This document shows, piece by piece, positions 7,456 through 15,240 of a stretch of 64,000 nucleotides of DNA. This stretch comes from Halomonas sp. ML-15. Lineage in GTDB: Bacteria > Pseudomonadota > Gammaproteobacteria > Pseudomonadales > Halomonadaceae. Both the position numbers and the translations under genes were made by a program. Location of the stretch: positions 62,001-126,000 of the forward strand of contig NZ_JACXZT010000018.1 in the NCBI RefSeq assembly GCF_014779595.1, given 5' to 3'. The notes below the pieces were generated by a model. The model saw only the letters and a program-made list of their open reading frames with translations. It was not told the DNA's origin and searched no databases. Positions within the stretch are counted from its first letter, which is position 1. Every line of letters begins with the position of its first letter.

Positions 7456-8835
7456 TCAAATAATCTCGAAATAGCGATCCAACTCCCAATCGGTTATGTG
7501 GCGGCGGAACTCCCGCTCCTCCCACTCCCGGGTCGCCGCGAAGTGCTCCACGAAGTCGTCGCCGAACAGCGCCCGGGCCGGCTGCGACGCCTTGAGCCGC
7601 TGGGCGGCTTCCCACAGGGTGCGCGGCAGCGCCTGGTGCGCGGGGTGCTCGAATTCATAGGCGTTACCGCGCACCTGCTCGTCCGGCTCGAGGCGCTGCT
7701 GAATGCCGTACAGGCCGGCGCCGATGGCGGCCGCCAGCGCCAGATAGGGGTTGGCATCGGCGCTGCCGAGGCGGTACTCGACGCGCTGCGACTTGGCGCT
7801 GCCGGGAATCACCCGCAGCGCCGTGGTGCGGTTCTCTACCCCCCAGGTCGCCTCGGTGGGCGCCCAGAAACCGGGAATCAGCCGCGTATAGCTGTTGATG
7901 GTCGGCGCAAACATCGCCAGGAACTCGGGCATCAGCTGCTGCTGACCGGCCACGAAGTGGCGCTGAATATCGCTCATGGTATAGGGCTGGTCGGCGTCGA
8001 AGAAAGCCGACTCACCGCTGTCGGCGTGGGTCAGCGACAGGTGGATATGGCCGCTCTGGCCCGGGTAGTCCGGCGACCACTTGGCCATGAAGGTGGCCAT
8101 CAGACCGCGGCGCTGCGCCCACACCTTGGTGAAGGTCTTGAACAGCGCGCCCTTGTCGCCCGCCGCCAGGGCGCCGTCGACGCCGATGGCCGCCTCGAGT
8201 ACCCCGGGGCCGGTTTCGGTGTGCAGCCCTTCGATGGGAAAATCCATCGCCTCGGAGAGCGCCAGCAGCTCGTGGTAGAGCTCGGCGTGCACCGAGCTTC
8301 TCAGCATCGAGTAGCCCATCATGTCCGGCGTCAGCGGGGTCAGGTTGCGATAGCCTTTCTCGCGGATCGACTCCGGGGTCTCGCGAAACATGAAGAATTC
8401 GTACTCCAGCGAGCCGTGGGCCTTGAAGCCCATGGCGCTGGCCTGATCGAGCACCCGTCGCAGCAGCCCGCGCGGGCAGATCGCCTCAGCCTTGCCGCTG
8501 AACTCGGCGAGAAACAGCAACATGTCGCCCTCGGCCGGCACCTCGCGGCAGCTCTCGGGAATGATGCACAGCTGGGCGTCCGGATAGCCGGTATGCCAGC
8601 CGGTGTACTTGACGTTGTCGTAGAGCTCATCCTTGCTGTCCCAGCCCAGCACCACGTCGCAGAACGCAAAGCCCTCCTCCAGGGCATGGAAGAACTTGTC
8701 GCGATGCATGTACTTGCCGAGCATCACGCCGTCCATGTCGAACATGCCGACCTTGACGTGGGTCAGGCCGCGCTCCTCGACCAGGCGTCGGGCCTCGTCG
8801 GCGCTGGTGATGTATCGGGGTGATAGTTGACTCAT
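7456..8835 (-). CDS. glutamine-synthetase-like gamma-glutamyl ligase (GlnA3/GlnA4/PuuA type)
   Basis: This 459-residue protein has the beta-grasp N-terminus and the catalytic domain of glutamine synthetase. Visible are Gly-Ser-Leu-Glu-Tyr-Glu (first metal site), His-Thr-Glu-Thr-Gly-Pro-Gly (second metal site), the Gly-His-Ile-His motif and the Glu-Asn-Arg-Thr-Thr-Ala-Leu-Arg stretch. The adenylylation loop of assimilatory GlnA (Asn-Leu-Tyr-Asp-Leu-Pro) is not conserved; the region reads Asn-Ala-Tyr-Glu-Phe. Together with the dehydrogenases and the amidotransferase this points to ATP-dependent gamma-glutamylation of an amine rather than ammonia assimilation. The amine is unknown; ethanolamine or a related amino alcohol is my inference. 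Confidence 0.85.
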   Translation of the reverse strand: MSQLSPRYITSADEARRLVEERGLTHVKVGMFDMDGVMLGKYMHRDKFFHALEEGFAFCDVVLGWDSKDELYDNVKYTGWHTGYPDAQLCIIPESCREVPAEGDMLLFLAEFSGKAEAICPRGLLRRVLDQASAMGFKAHGSLEYEFFMFRETPESIREKGYRNLTPLTPDMMGYSMLRSSVHAELYHELLALSEAMDFPIEGLHTETGPGVLEAAIGVDGALAAGDKGALFKTFTKVWAQRRGLMATFMAKWSPDYPGQSGHIHLSLTHADSGESAFFDADQPYTMSDIQRHFVAGQQQLMPEFLAMFAPTINSYTRLIPGFWAPTEATWGVENRTTALRVIPGSAKSQRVEYRLGSADANPYLALAAAIGAGLYGIQQRLEPDEQVRGNAYEFEHPAHQALPRTLWEAAQRLKASQPARALFGDDFVEHFAATREWEEREFRRHITDWELDRYFEII

Positions 8836-8911
8836 GGCAGCTTCCTAAATGGGCCAAAGGTCATTGGCGGGCATACGGGGAGCGGTCCAGTGGCCCGCCC
8901 CCTGAGGTTCC

Positions 8912-9973
8912 TCAACTGTAGCGGTAAGGAGGCCCCGCCTGCTGCATGGTTTCGCGATAATCCTTGAGGATCTGCACCACCTTGGCGCTGCGTTCGCTCT
9001 GCTCGGCGATCTCATCCCAGAACGCCAGCGCCTCGTCCTCGAGGGTCTGCCACTCCTCCTCGGGGATCGAGGTGAGCTCGAGCTTGCCACCGGTGGTGCG
9101 GTAGTGGGCTTCGCCCCACCAGTACCAGTGCTGGCGGTAGTAGTGGGAGTTGTCCATGCACAGCTTGAACAGCGTCTGCAGGTGCTCGGGCACTTCGTTC
9201 CAGCGGTCGCTGTTGGCGAAATAGGAGCCGGCCCAGGCACCGGAGATATTGTTGGTCAGGTAGTAGCTGCTGACGTCGGCCCAGCCCACGGTGTAGGCCT
9301 CGGTAATGCCGGCCCAGGCGATCCCGTCGAGCTCGCGGGTCTGCATGGCGACCTCGATGTCCTCCCACGGCAGGGTCACCGGTACCACCCCGAAGCGGCT
9401 CAGGAAGCGACCGGCGGTGGGGAAGGTGAAGACGCGCTTGCCGCGCAGGTCCTCGAGGCTGCGAATCGGCTCGCGGGTCACGAAGTTGCAGGGATCCCAG
9501 GACCCGGCGCCGAGCCAGGTCACGCCATCCACCTCGCCGTAGGCCTCCTCCCAGATCTCCTTGAGGCCGTAGTGGTGGAACAGTGCCGGCACGTCGAGGC
9601 TGTAGCGCGAGGCGAACGGGAAGTAGCCGCCGAACACCGACACGTCCACCGGAGCGTTGATCGAGTCGTCGTCGCTCTGCACTGCATCGATGGTGCCGCG
9701 CTGCATGGCGCGGAACAGCTCGCCGGTGGGCACCAGCTGGTCGGCATAGTAGAGCTCGATCTCCATCTCGCCGTTGGCGGCCTTGTTGAAGGCATCGATG
9801 GAGGGCTTGATGACGTGGGCAGCCAGCGCCGGTCCGGCGTAGGTCTGCATGCGCCAGCGGATCGGGCTCGACTGGGCATGCACATAGGGCGCGCCGATGG
9901 TGGCCGCGCCCACCGTGGCAGCGGTCGCCGCCCCAGCCTTCTTGAGAAAATTGCGCCTGTTGTTATCGGTCAT
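8912..9973 (-). CDS. dctP: TRAP transporter substrate-binding protein (DctP family) with Tat signal
   Basis: This 353-residue protein is the periplasmic binding component of a tripartite ATP-independent transporter. The N-terminus has a twin-arginine motif (Asn-Arg-Arg-Asn-Phe-Leu-Lys, residues 4-10) and an Ala-rich hydrophobic stretch ending in Val-His-Ala-Gln, so export through the Tat system is likely. The ATG at 9973 is preceded by GGGAGAAG; the longer frame starting at 10006 has no good site. It follows the DctM gene by 91 bp. Its abundance of Trp and Tyr around residues 220 to 280 resembles the alpha-keto-acid/amine-associated DctP subgroup, but the ligand cannot be read from sequence. 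Confidence 0.9.
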   Translation of the reverse strand: MTDNNRRNFLKKAGAATAATVGAATIGAPYVHAQSSPIRWRMQTYAGPALAAHVIKPSIDAFNKAANGEMEIELYYADQLVPTGELFRAMQRGTIDAVQSDDDSINAPVDVSVFGGYFPFASRYSLDVPALFHHYGLKEIWEEAYGEVDGVTWLGAGSWDPCNFVTREPIRSLEDLRGKRVFTFPTAGRFLSRFGVVPVTLPWEDIEVAMQTRELDGIAWAGITEAYTVGWADVSSYYLTNNISGAWAGSYFANSDRWNEVPEHLQTLFKLCMDNSHYYRQHWYWWGEAHYRTTGGKLELTSIPEEEWQTLEDEALAFWDEIAEQSERSAKVVQILKDYRETMQQAGPPYRYS

Positions 9974-10064
9974 GATACTTCTCCCATGGATTGTTGTTGT
10001 TACCACTTCTCACACCGCTTGCTCGCGGCACTTGTGCTTGCCCGTCGCCGGGCATACTCACGAT

Positions 10065-11384
10065 CTATCCGTAGTAGAGCTCCGGCAGCCATAGCGCCAA
10101 CTGCGGGAAGGCGGTGATCAGGCCCAGCCCCAGCACCATGATCGCCACGAACGGCCACACGCTGCGGTAGATATCCATCAGCGTCACCTCGGGGGGCGCC
10201 ATGGCGCGCATCAGGAACAGGTTGTAGCCGAACGGCGGCGTCATGTAGGCGATCTGTACGGTGATGGTGTAGAGCACGCCGTACCACACCGGATCGAAGC
10301 CCAGACTCACCACCAGCGGCACGTAGAGCGGGGCGACGATCACCAGCATCGCGGTGTCGTCGAGGAACATGCCCATCAGGATGTAGGAGAGCTGCATCAT
10401 CAGCAGGATCTCCCAAGGGCCGAGGCCCATGCGATCGAGGAACACGTTCTCGATGGCGCGCACCGCCCCCAGACCGTCGAACACCGCGCCGAAGCAGAGC
10501 GCGGCGAGGATGATCCACATGAACATGCAGCTGATGCCCAGGGTGCGACGCACCGTGACCTCGATCACCGCACGGGTCAGGCGCCCCTTGACCAGCGCCG
10601 CCAGGATCGCCGCGAAGGCGCCATAGGCAGCACTCTCGACCAGGCTGGTAACCCCCATCAGAAACAGTCCGGTCATCGAGAAGAAGATCAGCAGCGGCAG
10701 GATCCCGGCGCTGAGCAGCTTGAGCTTGGACCCCAGGCTCATGTTGCGCTCCTCGGCGGGCAGCGCCGGGCCCAGGCTCGGCTGCAGCCGGCAGCGCACC
10801 ACGATATAGATCACGAACATCGCCGCCAGGATCAGCCCCGGGAATACCCCCGCCAGCCACAGCTTGCCTACCGGCTGACGCGCAATCATGCCGTAGAGCA
10901 CCAGCACCACACTGGGCGGCACCAGAATGCCCAGCGAGCTGCCGGCCTGAATCACCCCGGTGACCATGATCTTGTCGTAGCCGCGGCGCAGCAGCTCCGG
11001 CAGGGCGATACTGGCGCCAATTGCCATGCCCGCCACGCTCAGCCCGTTCATCGCCGAGACCACCACCATCAGGCCGATGGTGCCGATCGCCAGACCGCCT
11101 TTCAGCGAGCCCATCCAGACGTGAAACATCTCGTAGAGATCGCCGGCGATACCCGACTCGGAGAGCATGTAGCCCATGAACACGAACAGCGGCAGGGTCA
11201 GCAGCGGATACCAGTTCATCAGCACGAAGCTGGCGTTGAACGGCATCTCCACCCCACCGTCGCCCCACAGCAGCAGCGCTGCGGCGGCGCCGACGAAACC
11301 GATCACCCCGAACACCCGCTGGCCGGTCAACAGCAGCAGCATCATGGTCGAGAACATCATCAGCGCGATCATCTCGTAGCTCAT
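10065..11384 (-). CDS. dctM: TRAP transporter large permease (DctM)
   Basis: This 439-residue membrane protein has about 12 hydrophobic segments and matches the DctM/TRAP-T large subunit, which couples Na+ entry to substrate import. The characteristic Pro-Pro-Ser motif (Gly-Ile-Leu-Val-Pro-Pro-Ser) is near residue 157 and the second Thr-Pro-Pro-Phe-Gly near residue 383. Its ATG overlaps the DctQ stop by four bases, indicating translational coupling. It is the standard partner of the DctQ and DctP encoded beside it. Confidence 0.93.
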   Translation of the reverse strand: MSYEMIALMMFSTMMLLLLTGQRVFGVIGFVGAAAALLLWGDGGVEMPFNASFVLMNWYPLLTLPLFVFMGYMLSESGIAGDLYEMFHVWMGSLKGGLAIGTIGLMVVVSAMNGLSVAGMAIGASIALPELLRRGYDKIMVTGVIQAGSSLGILVPPSVVLVLYGMIARQPVGKLWLAGVFPGLILAAMFVIYIVVRCRLQPSLGPALPAEERNMSLGSKLKLLSAGILPLLIFFSMTGLFLMGVTSLVESAAYGAFAAILAALVKGRLTRAVIEVTVRRTLGISCMFMWIILAALCFGAVFDGLGAVRAIENVFLDRMGLGPWEILLMMQLSYILMGMFLDDTAMLVIVAPLYVPLVVSLGFDPVWYGVLYTITVQIAYMTPPFGYNLFLMRAMAPPEVTLMDIYRSVWPFVAIMVLGLGLITAFPQLALWLPELYYG

Positions 11385-11908
11385 GCGTCGCCCTCCTCGT
11401 CGATGGGGCGACCCAGCGCCACGCCCAGATCACGGAAGAAGGTGGCGAAGGCCTGCAACAGCATCAGCACGATGCCGGTGCACATGATGAGTTTGATCGG
11501 CGCCAGCGGTGGGGCCCACGAGGAGTGGTTTCGCTGGCCGTACTCCAGCGCGTACTGGGTGCTCGAGATACCGCCCAGCAGCAGGGTGACCAGGAAGGTG
11601 ATCAGAAACACGATGGTGATGGCATCGACGCTGGCCTGGGTACGCGGCGACCAGCGACTGTAGAACAGGTCCATGCGCACATGAGAGCCCATCTGCATGG
11701 CGTAGGCGCCGCCCAGCAGGTAGTAGCTGGCGAGCATGAACTGCGACATCTCCACCCCCCACAGCAGCGGCGCATTGAGCACCGAGCGCGAAAAGGAGGC
11801 GTAGAGCAGCAGCCCCATCATGATGAAGATCATGTACATCACCAGCCGCCCCACCCCACGATTGAGGCGCTCTACCCAGCGGACATAAACACTTATTGTT
11901 CTTGGCAT
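11381..11908 (-). CDS. dctQ: TRAP transporter small permease (DctQ)
   Basis: This protein of about 175 residues has four predicted membrane helices and the Trp-Gly-Val-Glu-Met-Ser pattern of DctQ small subunits (typically Trp-x-x-Glu-hydrophobic). It overlaps dctM by four bases. I chose the ATG at 11908; the frame can be extended eight codons to a GTG at 11932, and neither start has a strong ribosome-binding site. It is the first structural gene after the LysR regulator. Confidence 0.85.
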   Translation of the reverse strand: MPRTISVYVRWVERLNRGVGRLVMYMIFIMMGLLLYASFSRSVLNAPLLWGVEMSQFMLASYYLLGGAYAMQMGSHVRMDLFYSRWSPRTQASVDAITIVFLITFLVTLLLGGISSTQYALEYGQRNHSSWAPPLAPIKLIMCTGIVLMLLQAFATFFRDLGVALGRPIDEEGDA

Positions 11909-12003
11909 TGGATCGTCATTCCCGCGTCGCACAACGAATGGCTTTCAGTCTTGGACGCAGATTGACGATCTGGCAAAGAGCATCGGTGGCGCCGACGCCG
12001 CCG

Positions 12004-12022
12004 CTATCGGAAAAATCGATAG
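12004..12022. promoter_or_regulatory. inverted repeat in front of dctQ, possible LysR operator
   Basis: CTATCG and CGATAG are separated by seven bases (GAAAAAT). The pair lies in the 155-bp gap between the LysR gene and dctQ, about 95 bp upstream of the dctQ start. LysR regulators typically bind dyads with T-N11-A spacing near the promoters they control, and this dyad contains such a spacing. It could also be a weak stem-loop between the two genes. Confidence 0.35.
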
Positions 12023-12063
12023 TGCACACCCAAGGCGCACTGGGTGGGATCCGATGCGCCGAC

Positions 12064-13023
12064 TCAGGGCTGGGTAGAGACCTCGCCGGAGAGCCAGGGC
12101 AGGCCGCGGTCGAGCTCCTGTCGGAAGCGCAGCTCAAGCAAACGACGGGCGTCGCGGGCCAGCTGGGCAGGGAGATCACCCAGCTCGTCGCGGCGTGAGA
12201 CCAGCGTCAGCTCACGCTGCAGGGGCGCCACCGGCAGCGGCGCCACCCGCACCTGCAGCGTCTCCAGGCCGGCCTGGTAGAGGCATAGCGGGGTGGTGAT
12301 GGTCCAGCCGGCGCCGGCGCTGACAAGGCGCAGCACGGCGAAGGTGTTGTCGAGATGCAGGCGTGCCGGGAGTTCGAGCTGGTTGAGGCGCAGGTGGCGC
12401 TCGATGGCCTGGCCGATCAGCGACTGCGGGGTATAGCGCACGAAGTCGAGCTGGCGGGTCAGCCAGCGCAGGTTGTCGAGGGGCCCTGACCAGCTGGCCG
12501 GCGCCACCAGCACGAAGGGCTCGCGCAGCACCGCATGGCGCTCGAGGCCATCGTAGTTCTCGAGACGGTCGTCGGAGACGATGATATCGACGTGGCGAGT
12601 CAGCAGGGCGTGGCTATGCATATGCGACAGCCCGGTGGTCAGGGTGTAGTCGCGGGTGTGCCGCTTGATCAGCTCGATCAGCGGCTGCCCAACCGCCGTG
12701 GCCAGCGAGTCGACCAGCGCCAGGCGCACCTGATGCAGCTGACCGAAGGCCCCGGAGACCAGTTCGCGGCGGGTGCTGCGCGCCTCGTCGAGCAGGCGCC
12801 GCGCACGGTCGTAGAAGAAGCGCCCGGCAGCGGTCGGTTCCAGCGGCCGGGCATGGCGCTTGAACAGGCTGACGCCCAGCCCCTCCTCGAGGGTGGCCAG
12901 GCTCTGAGACACCGACGACTGCTTGAGCCCCAGGCGCCGCGCGGCAGCGCTCTGGCTGCCCTGCTCCAGGGTCTCGACGAAGATTTCCATGCTACGTAGA
13001 TCGAACCCGAAACCGCTGCGCAT
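12064..13023 (-). CDS. LysR-family transcriptional regulator, likely controlling the adjacent TRAP/gamma-glutamyl cluster
   Basis: This 319-residue protein has an N-terminal winged helix-turn-helix (about residues 8-67, with Gln-Ser-Ala-Ala-Ala-Arg-Arg-Leu and Ser-Ser-Val-Ser-Gln-Ser-Leu in the recognition region) and a LysR substrate-binding domain (about 95-300). It is encoded immediately upstream of dctQMP on the same strand and divergently from the cyclotransferase-like gene. The position suggests it regulates the cluster in response to its substrate or a gamma-glutamyl intermediate. Confidence 0.88.
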   Translation of the reverse strand: MRSGFGFDLRSMEIFVETLEQGSQSAAARRLGLKQSSVSQSLATLEEGLGVSLFKRHARPLEPTAAGRFFYDRARRLLDEARSTRRELVSGAFGQLHQVRLALVDSLATAVGQPLIELIKRHTRDYTLTTGLSHMHSHALLTRHVDIIVSDDRLENYDGLERHAVLREPFVLVAPASWSGPLDNLRWLTRQLDFVRYTPQSLIGQAIERHLRLNQLELPARLHLDNTFAVLRLVSAGAGWTITTPLCLYQAGLETLQVRVAPLPVAPLQRELTLVSRRDELGDLPAQLARDARRLLELRFRQELDRGLPWLSGEVSTQP

Positions 13024-13119
13024 CCTCGTATCCTTGAATGACCCACCCCTTGACCCTGTATCTCTAGCAACAGAGTATCGTTTAAGGATGATCAGGCCCA
13101 GCCTGACCGGGAGGATCCC

Positions 13120-13530
13120 ATGTCACATCTACTCTTCGTTTACGGCACCCTCAAGCGCGGCTTCGCCAACCACGCCGGCTACCTCGGCGAGGCCGAATTC
13201 CTCGACCTGGCGGTGACCTGCGAGCCCTTTCCACTGGTGCTCAACGGCCCGCGCTTCTCGCCGGTACTGGTCGATGCCCAGGGCAAGGGCCTCAAGGTCC
13301 GGGGTGAGCTGTTTCGGGTCGATTCGCCGACCCTGGATGAACTCGACCGCCTGGAACGGGTCAATGAGCGCGATGGCTATCGCCGCCGCCGGCTGGCAAT
13401 TGCCGACCCGCACGGCCAGGTTCGAGCCGCCTGGAGCTATCTCAAGCCGCCCAGTTGGGTGGACGACGTGAGAAGCGAGCCCATGGCCATGTATGATGAC
13501 AACCGCTATCGGGCCAGGCCTGACGCCTGA
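13120..13530 (+). CDS. gamma-glutamylcyclotransferase-fold protein (AIG2/GGACT-like)
   Basis: This 136-residue protein has the Tyr-Gly-Thr-Leu-Lys-Arg-Gly substrate loop at residues 8-14 and the Leu-Asp-Arg-Leu-Glu79 motif followed by a Tyr-Arg-Arg, the signature of gamma-glutamylcyclotransferase-like enzymes. Related proteins release 5-oxoproline from gamma-glutamyl amines or peptides. Glu79 would be the catalytic acid/base. A GGGAGGATCCC precedes the ATG. Being divergent from the LysR gene of a gamma-glutamylation cluster makes a role in clearing gamma-glutamyl compounds attractive, but this is inference from position and fold. Confidence 0.8.
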   Translation: MSHLLFVYGTLKRGFANHAGYLGEAEFLDLAVTCEPFPLVLNGPRFSPVLVDAQGKGLKVRGELFRVDSPTLDELDRLERVNERDGYRRRRLAIADPHGQVRAAWSYLKPPSWVDDVRSEPMAMYDDNRYRARPDA

Positions 13531-13564
13531 CCCACCTGCCCATCGCTACAACCCGGAGGTAACG

Positions 13565-14377
13565 ATGCGCGCGACGGCAAGCGCCGCCCCTGACACTGTT
13601 CGCCCCGCCTCGACCTGGACCGCCTGGGGCCAATGGCTGGCCCTGGCTACCATGAGCGTCGACCACCTGACCCGCTACGTGCTGCCCGGCAGCTGGCAAC
13701 TCGACTGGGCCGGCTCCTCGATCGGGCGCATCGCCTTCCCGCTATTTGCCGCCATGGTCGCCTGGCACGGGCTGTTCAATACCCGCAATCCGCAGCGCTA
13801 TGCGCGGCGCATTCTGATCATCGGCCTCGCCGCCCAGTTGCCGTACATGATGATGCCGCGGGACTCGGATGCCCTGATTCTCAATGTCTGCTTCACCCTG
13901 GCGGCGGGGCTCGCCGGCGGCGCCTGGCTGCGCCTACTGGCGACTCGCCAGGGGCGCGGCGAACTGGCCGCCCACTGGGCCGCGCTGGGCGCTGCCGCCG
14001 CGCTGGTCGGCTGGTACCTGCTGGGGCACTGGGTCGAGTATGGCCACAACGGCCTGCTGCTGATTCCGCTGTTGATGTTCGCCATGCACCACCTGAGCCA
14101 GGCCGGTGACAGCCTGCCTGAGCGCCTGCTGGCGGCCGCCGCGGCAGTGCCGGTGCTATGGGTGGCCGGCCAGATGAACGCCTCGGACATGGCCAAGTCG
14201 TTCACCGTGGCCACCTGCCTGGCGGTGCTGCTGCTCGCCGCCGGCGCCGCCCAGCGTGTGCCCCAGATCAGCAGGACGATGCCGCGGCGGCTATGGCTGG
14301 CGTGGTATCCCGGCCACTTTGCGCTGATTGCCGCCTGGCTGTGGGTGATCGGCGCCTCAGACTGGCCCCTCGGCTAG
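13565..14377 (+). CDS. TraX-family membrane protein
   Basis: This 270-residue protein has about seven to eight hydrophobic helices and the TraX-family features Met-Ser-Val-Asp-His (about 29-33) and Gly-Arg-Ile-Ala-Phe-Pro-Leu-Phe (about 54-61). TraX of F plasmids acetylates pilin, but chromosomal homologues are widespread acyltransferase-3-like proteins of unknown function. CGGAGGTAACG in front of the ATG at 13565 fixes the start, 24 codons inside the longest frame. It begins 34 bp after the cyclotransferase-like gene and could share its transcript. No conjugation genes are nearby. Confidence 0.75.
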   Translation: MRATASAAPDTVRPASTWTAWGQWLALATMSVDHLTRYVLPGSWQLDWAGSSIGRIAFPLFAAMVAWHGLFNTRNPQRYARRILIIGLAAQLPYMMMPRDSDALILNVCFTLAAGLAGGAWLRLLATRQGRGELAAHWAALGAAAALVGWYLLGHWVEYGHNGLLLIPLLMFAMHHLSQAGDSLPERLLAAAAAVPVLWVAGQMNASDMAKSFTVATCLAVLLLAAGAAQRVPQISRTMPRRLWLAWYPGHFALIAAWLWVIGASDWPLG

Positions 14378-14394
14378 GCGAGCCTCACGCGCTC

Positions 14395-15240
14395 TTACGG
14401 CCAGCTATAGACACCGCGATTGAGGCCGTCGCGCATCGCCGAGATCACCTTGGCGCCGCGCAGGGTGGCGCCGCTGAAGCCGTCCACCTCATCGACCACT
14501 CGCGCGGGCTCGTAGAGAGCGAAGATCGAGGTCAAGGGCTCGCCCTCCAGCCACTCGGTGATGCGACGATGCTGCAACATCACCGGGTATAGATCCTCGT
14601 CCTCCTCCAGCGTCAAGTAGTCGACGCCGCGGTAGGCGAGGTGGCGGAAATTCACGTCCGTCAGCTGGCCATCGCGCAGGTCGAAGGTGATATTGACCTG
14701 AATCTCGCCGCGGTCGGTGAACACGCCGCGATAGTGGCCATCCATGGGCTGGCCCAGCATCGCCCGGTGCAACCGCAAGTCCTCGGCGGGTGACGGCGCA
14801 GCGTCCGGGGCCGCCTCGGCGGTTTCCTGACTTGCCGCCTGACCGGTCTGGTCATTCGCCTCGCCACCCTCTATCGGCTCTCCCTGGTCATCCACCAGTC
14901 GCCCGATACGGTAATCCTCCAGCTGGCGCTCGGCGGCTGGACTATGCGGCCGTCCAGGGCTCTTGTTGTCCCACGCCTCGCTGGATTCACGCCCGCACCA
15001 GTCGAGGATCACCTCCTCATCGGTAGGGTGGTCGGGGACGTAGTCGGTGATGTCGTAGACGCCGCCGTGAATGGCCTTCCAGCAGCTCTCGGCGCTGGCG
15101 TGTTCGGCCAGCTCATCGAGGGTGATATCCCGCGCTTCGCTGGCGGTGTCGGCCTCGTCCGAGGAGAGCGCCTGCACCGATATCAGGGTGCCGATACTCG
15201 CCAGGAAGGCGATGAAGGCGCTATAGGCAATCTTGTTCAT
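14395..15240 (-). CDS. cytochrome b5-like / FMN-binding domain fusion protein
   Basis: This 281-residue protein starts with a membrane anchor or signal peptide (1-25). A cytochrome b5-like domain follows (about 38-115) with candidate heme ligands His71 (Asp-His-Pro-Thr) and His99 (Arg-Pro-His-Ser). An acidic, Ala-rich linker (about 116-152) leads to an FMN-binding domain (about 165-281). That domain contains Asp-Gly-Phe-Ser-Gly-Ala-Thr (253-259), the consensus for covalent flavinylation by ApbE, with Thr259 as the predicted attachment site. Its start overlaps the stop of the upstream reductase gene by four bases. It likely sits on the periplasmic face and takes electrons from that reductase; the final acceptor is unknown. 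Confidence 0.8.
   Translation of the reverse strand: MNKIAYSAFIAFLASIGTLISVQALSSDEADTASEARDITLDELAEHASAESCWKAIHGGVYDITDYVPDHPTDEEVILDWCGRESSEAWDNKSPGRPHSPAAERQLEDYRIGRLVDDQGEPIEGGEANDQTGQAASQETAEAAPDAAPSPAEDLRLHRAMLGQPMDGHYRGVFTDRGEIQVNITFDLRDGQLTDVNFRHLAYRGVDYLTLEEDEDLYPVMLQHRRITEWLEGEPLTSIFALYEPARVVDEVDGFSGATLRGAKVISAMRDGLNRGVYSWP

Noticed and set aside
7399-8823. A 474-residue plus-strand frame opposite the ligase gene
   Set aside because: Antisense of a complete glutamine-synthetase-fold protein; no motif in the other strand.
2534-8835. A classical putrescine (Puu) degradation cluster
   Set aside because: There is no PuuB-type FAD oxidase and no PuuP-type permease; a Fe-alcohol dehydrogenase and a TRAP system are present instead.
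7456-8835. The ligase as the housekeeping glutamine synthetase GlnA
   Set aside because: The adenylylation loop is not conserved, and the genes around it are catabolic, with no ntrB/ntrC.
13565-14377. TraX as a sign of a conjugative plasmid
   Set aside because: No other transfer, partition or replication genes are near; chromosomal TraX-like proteins are common.
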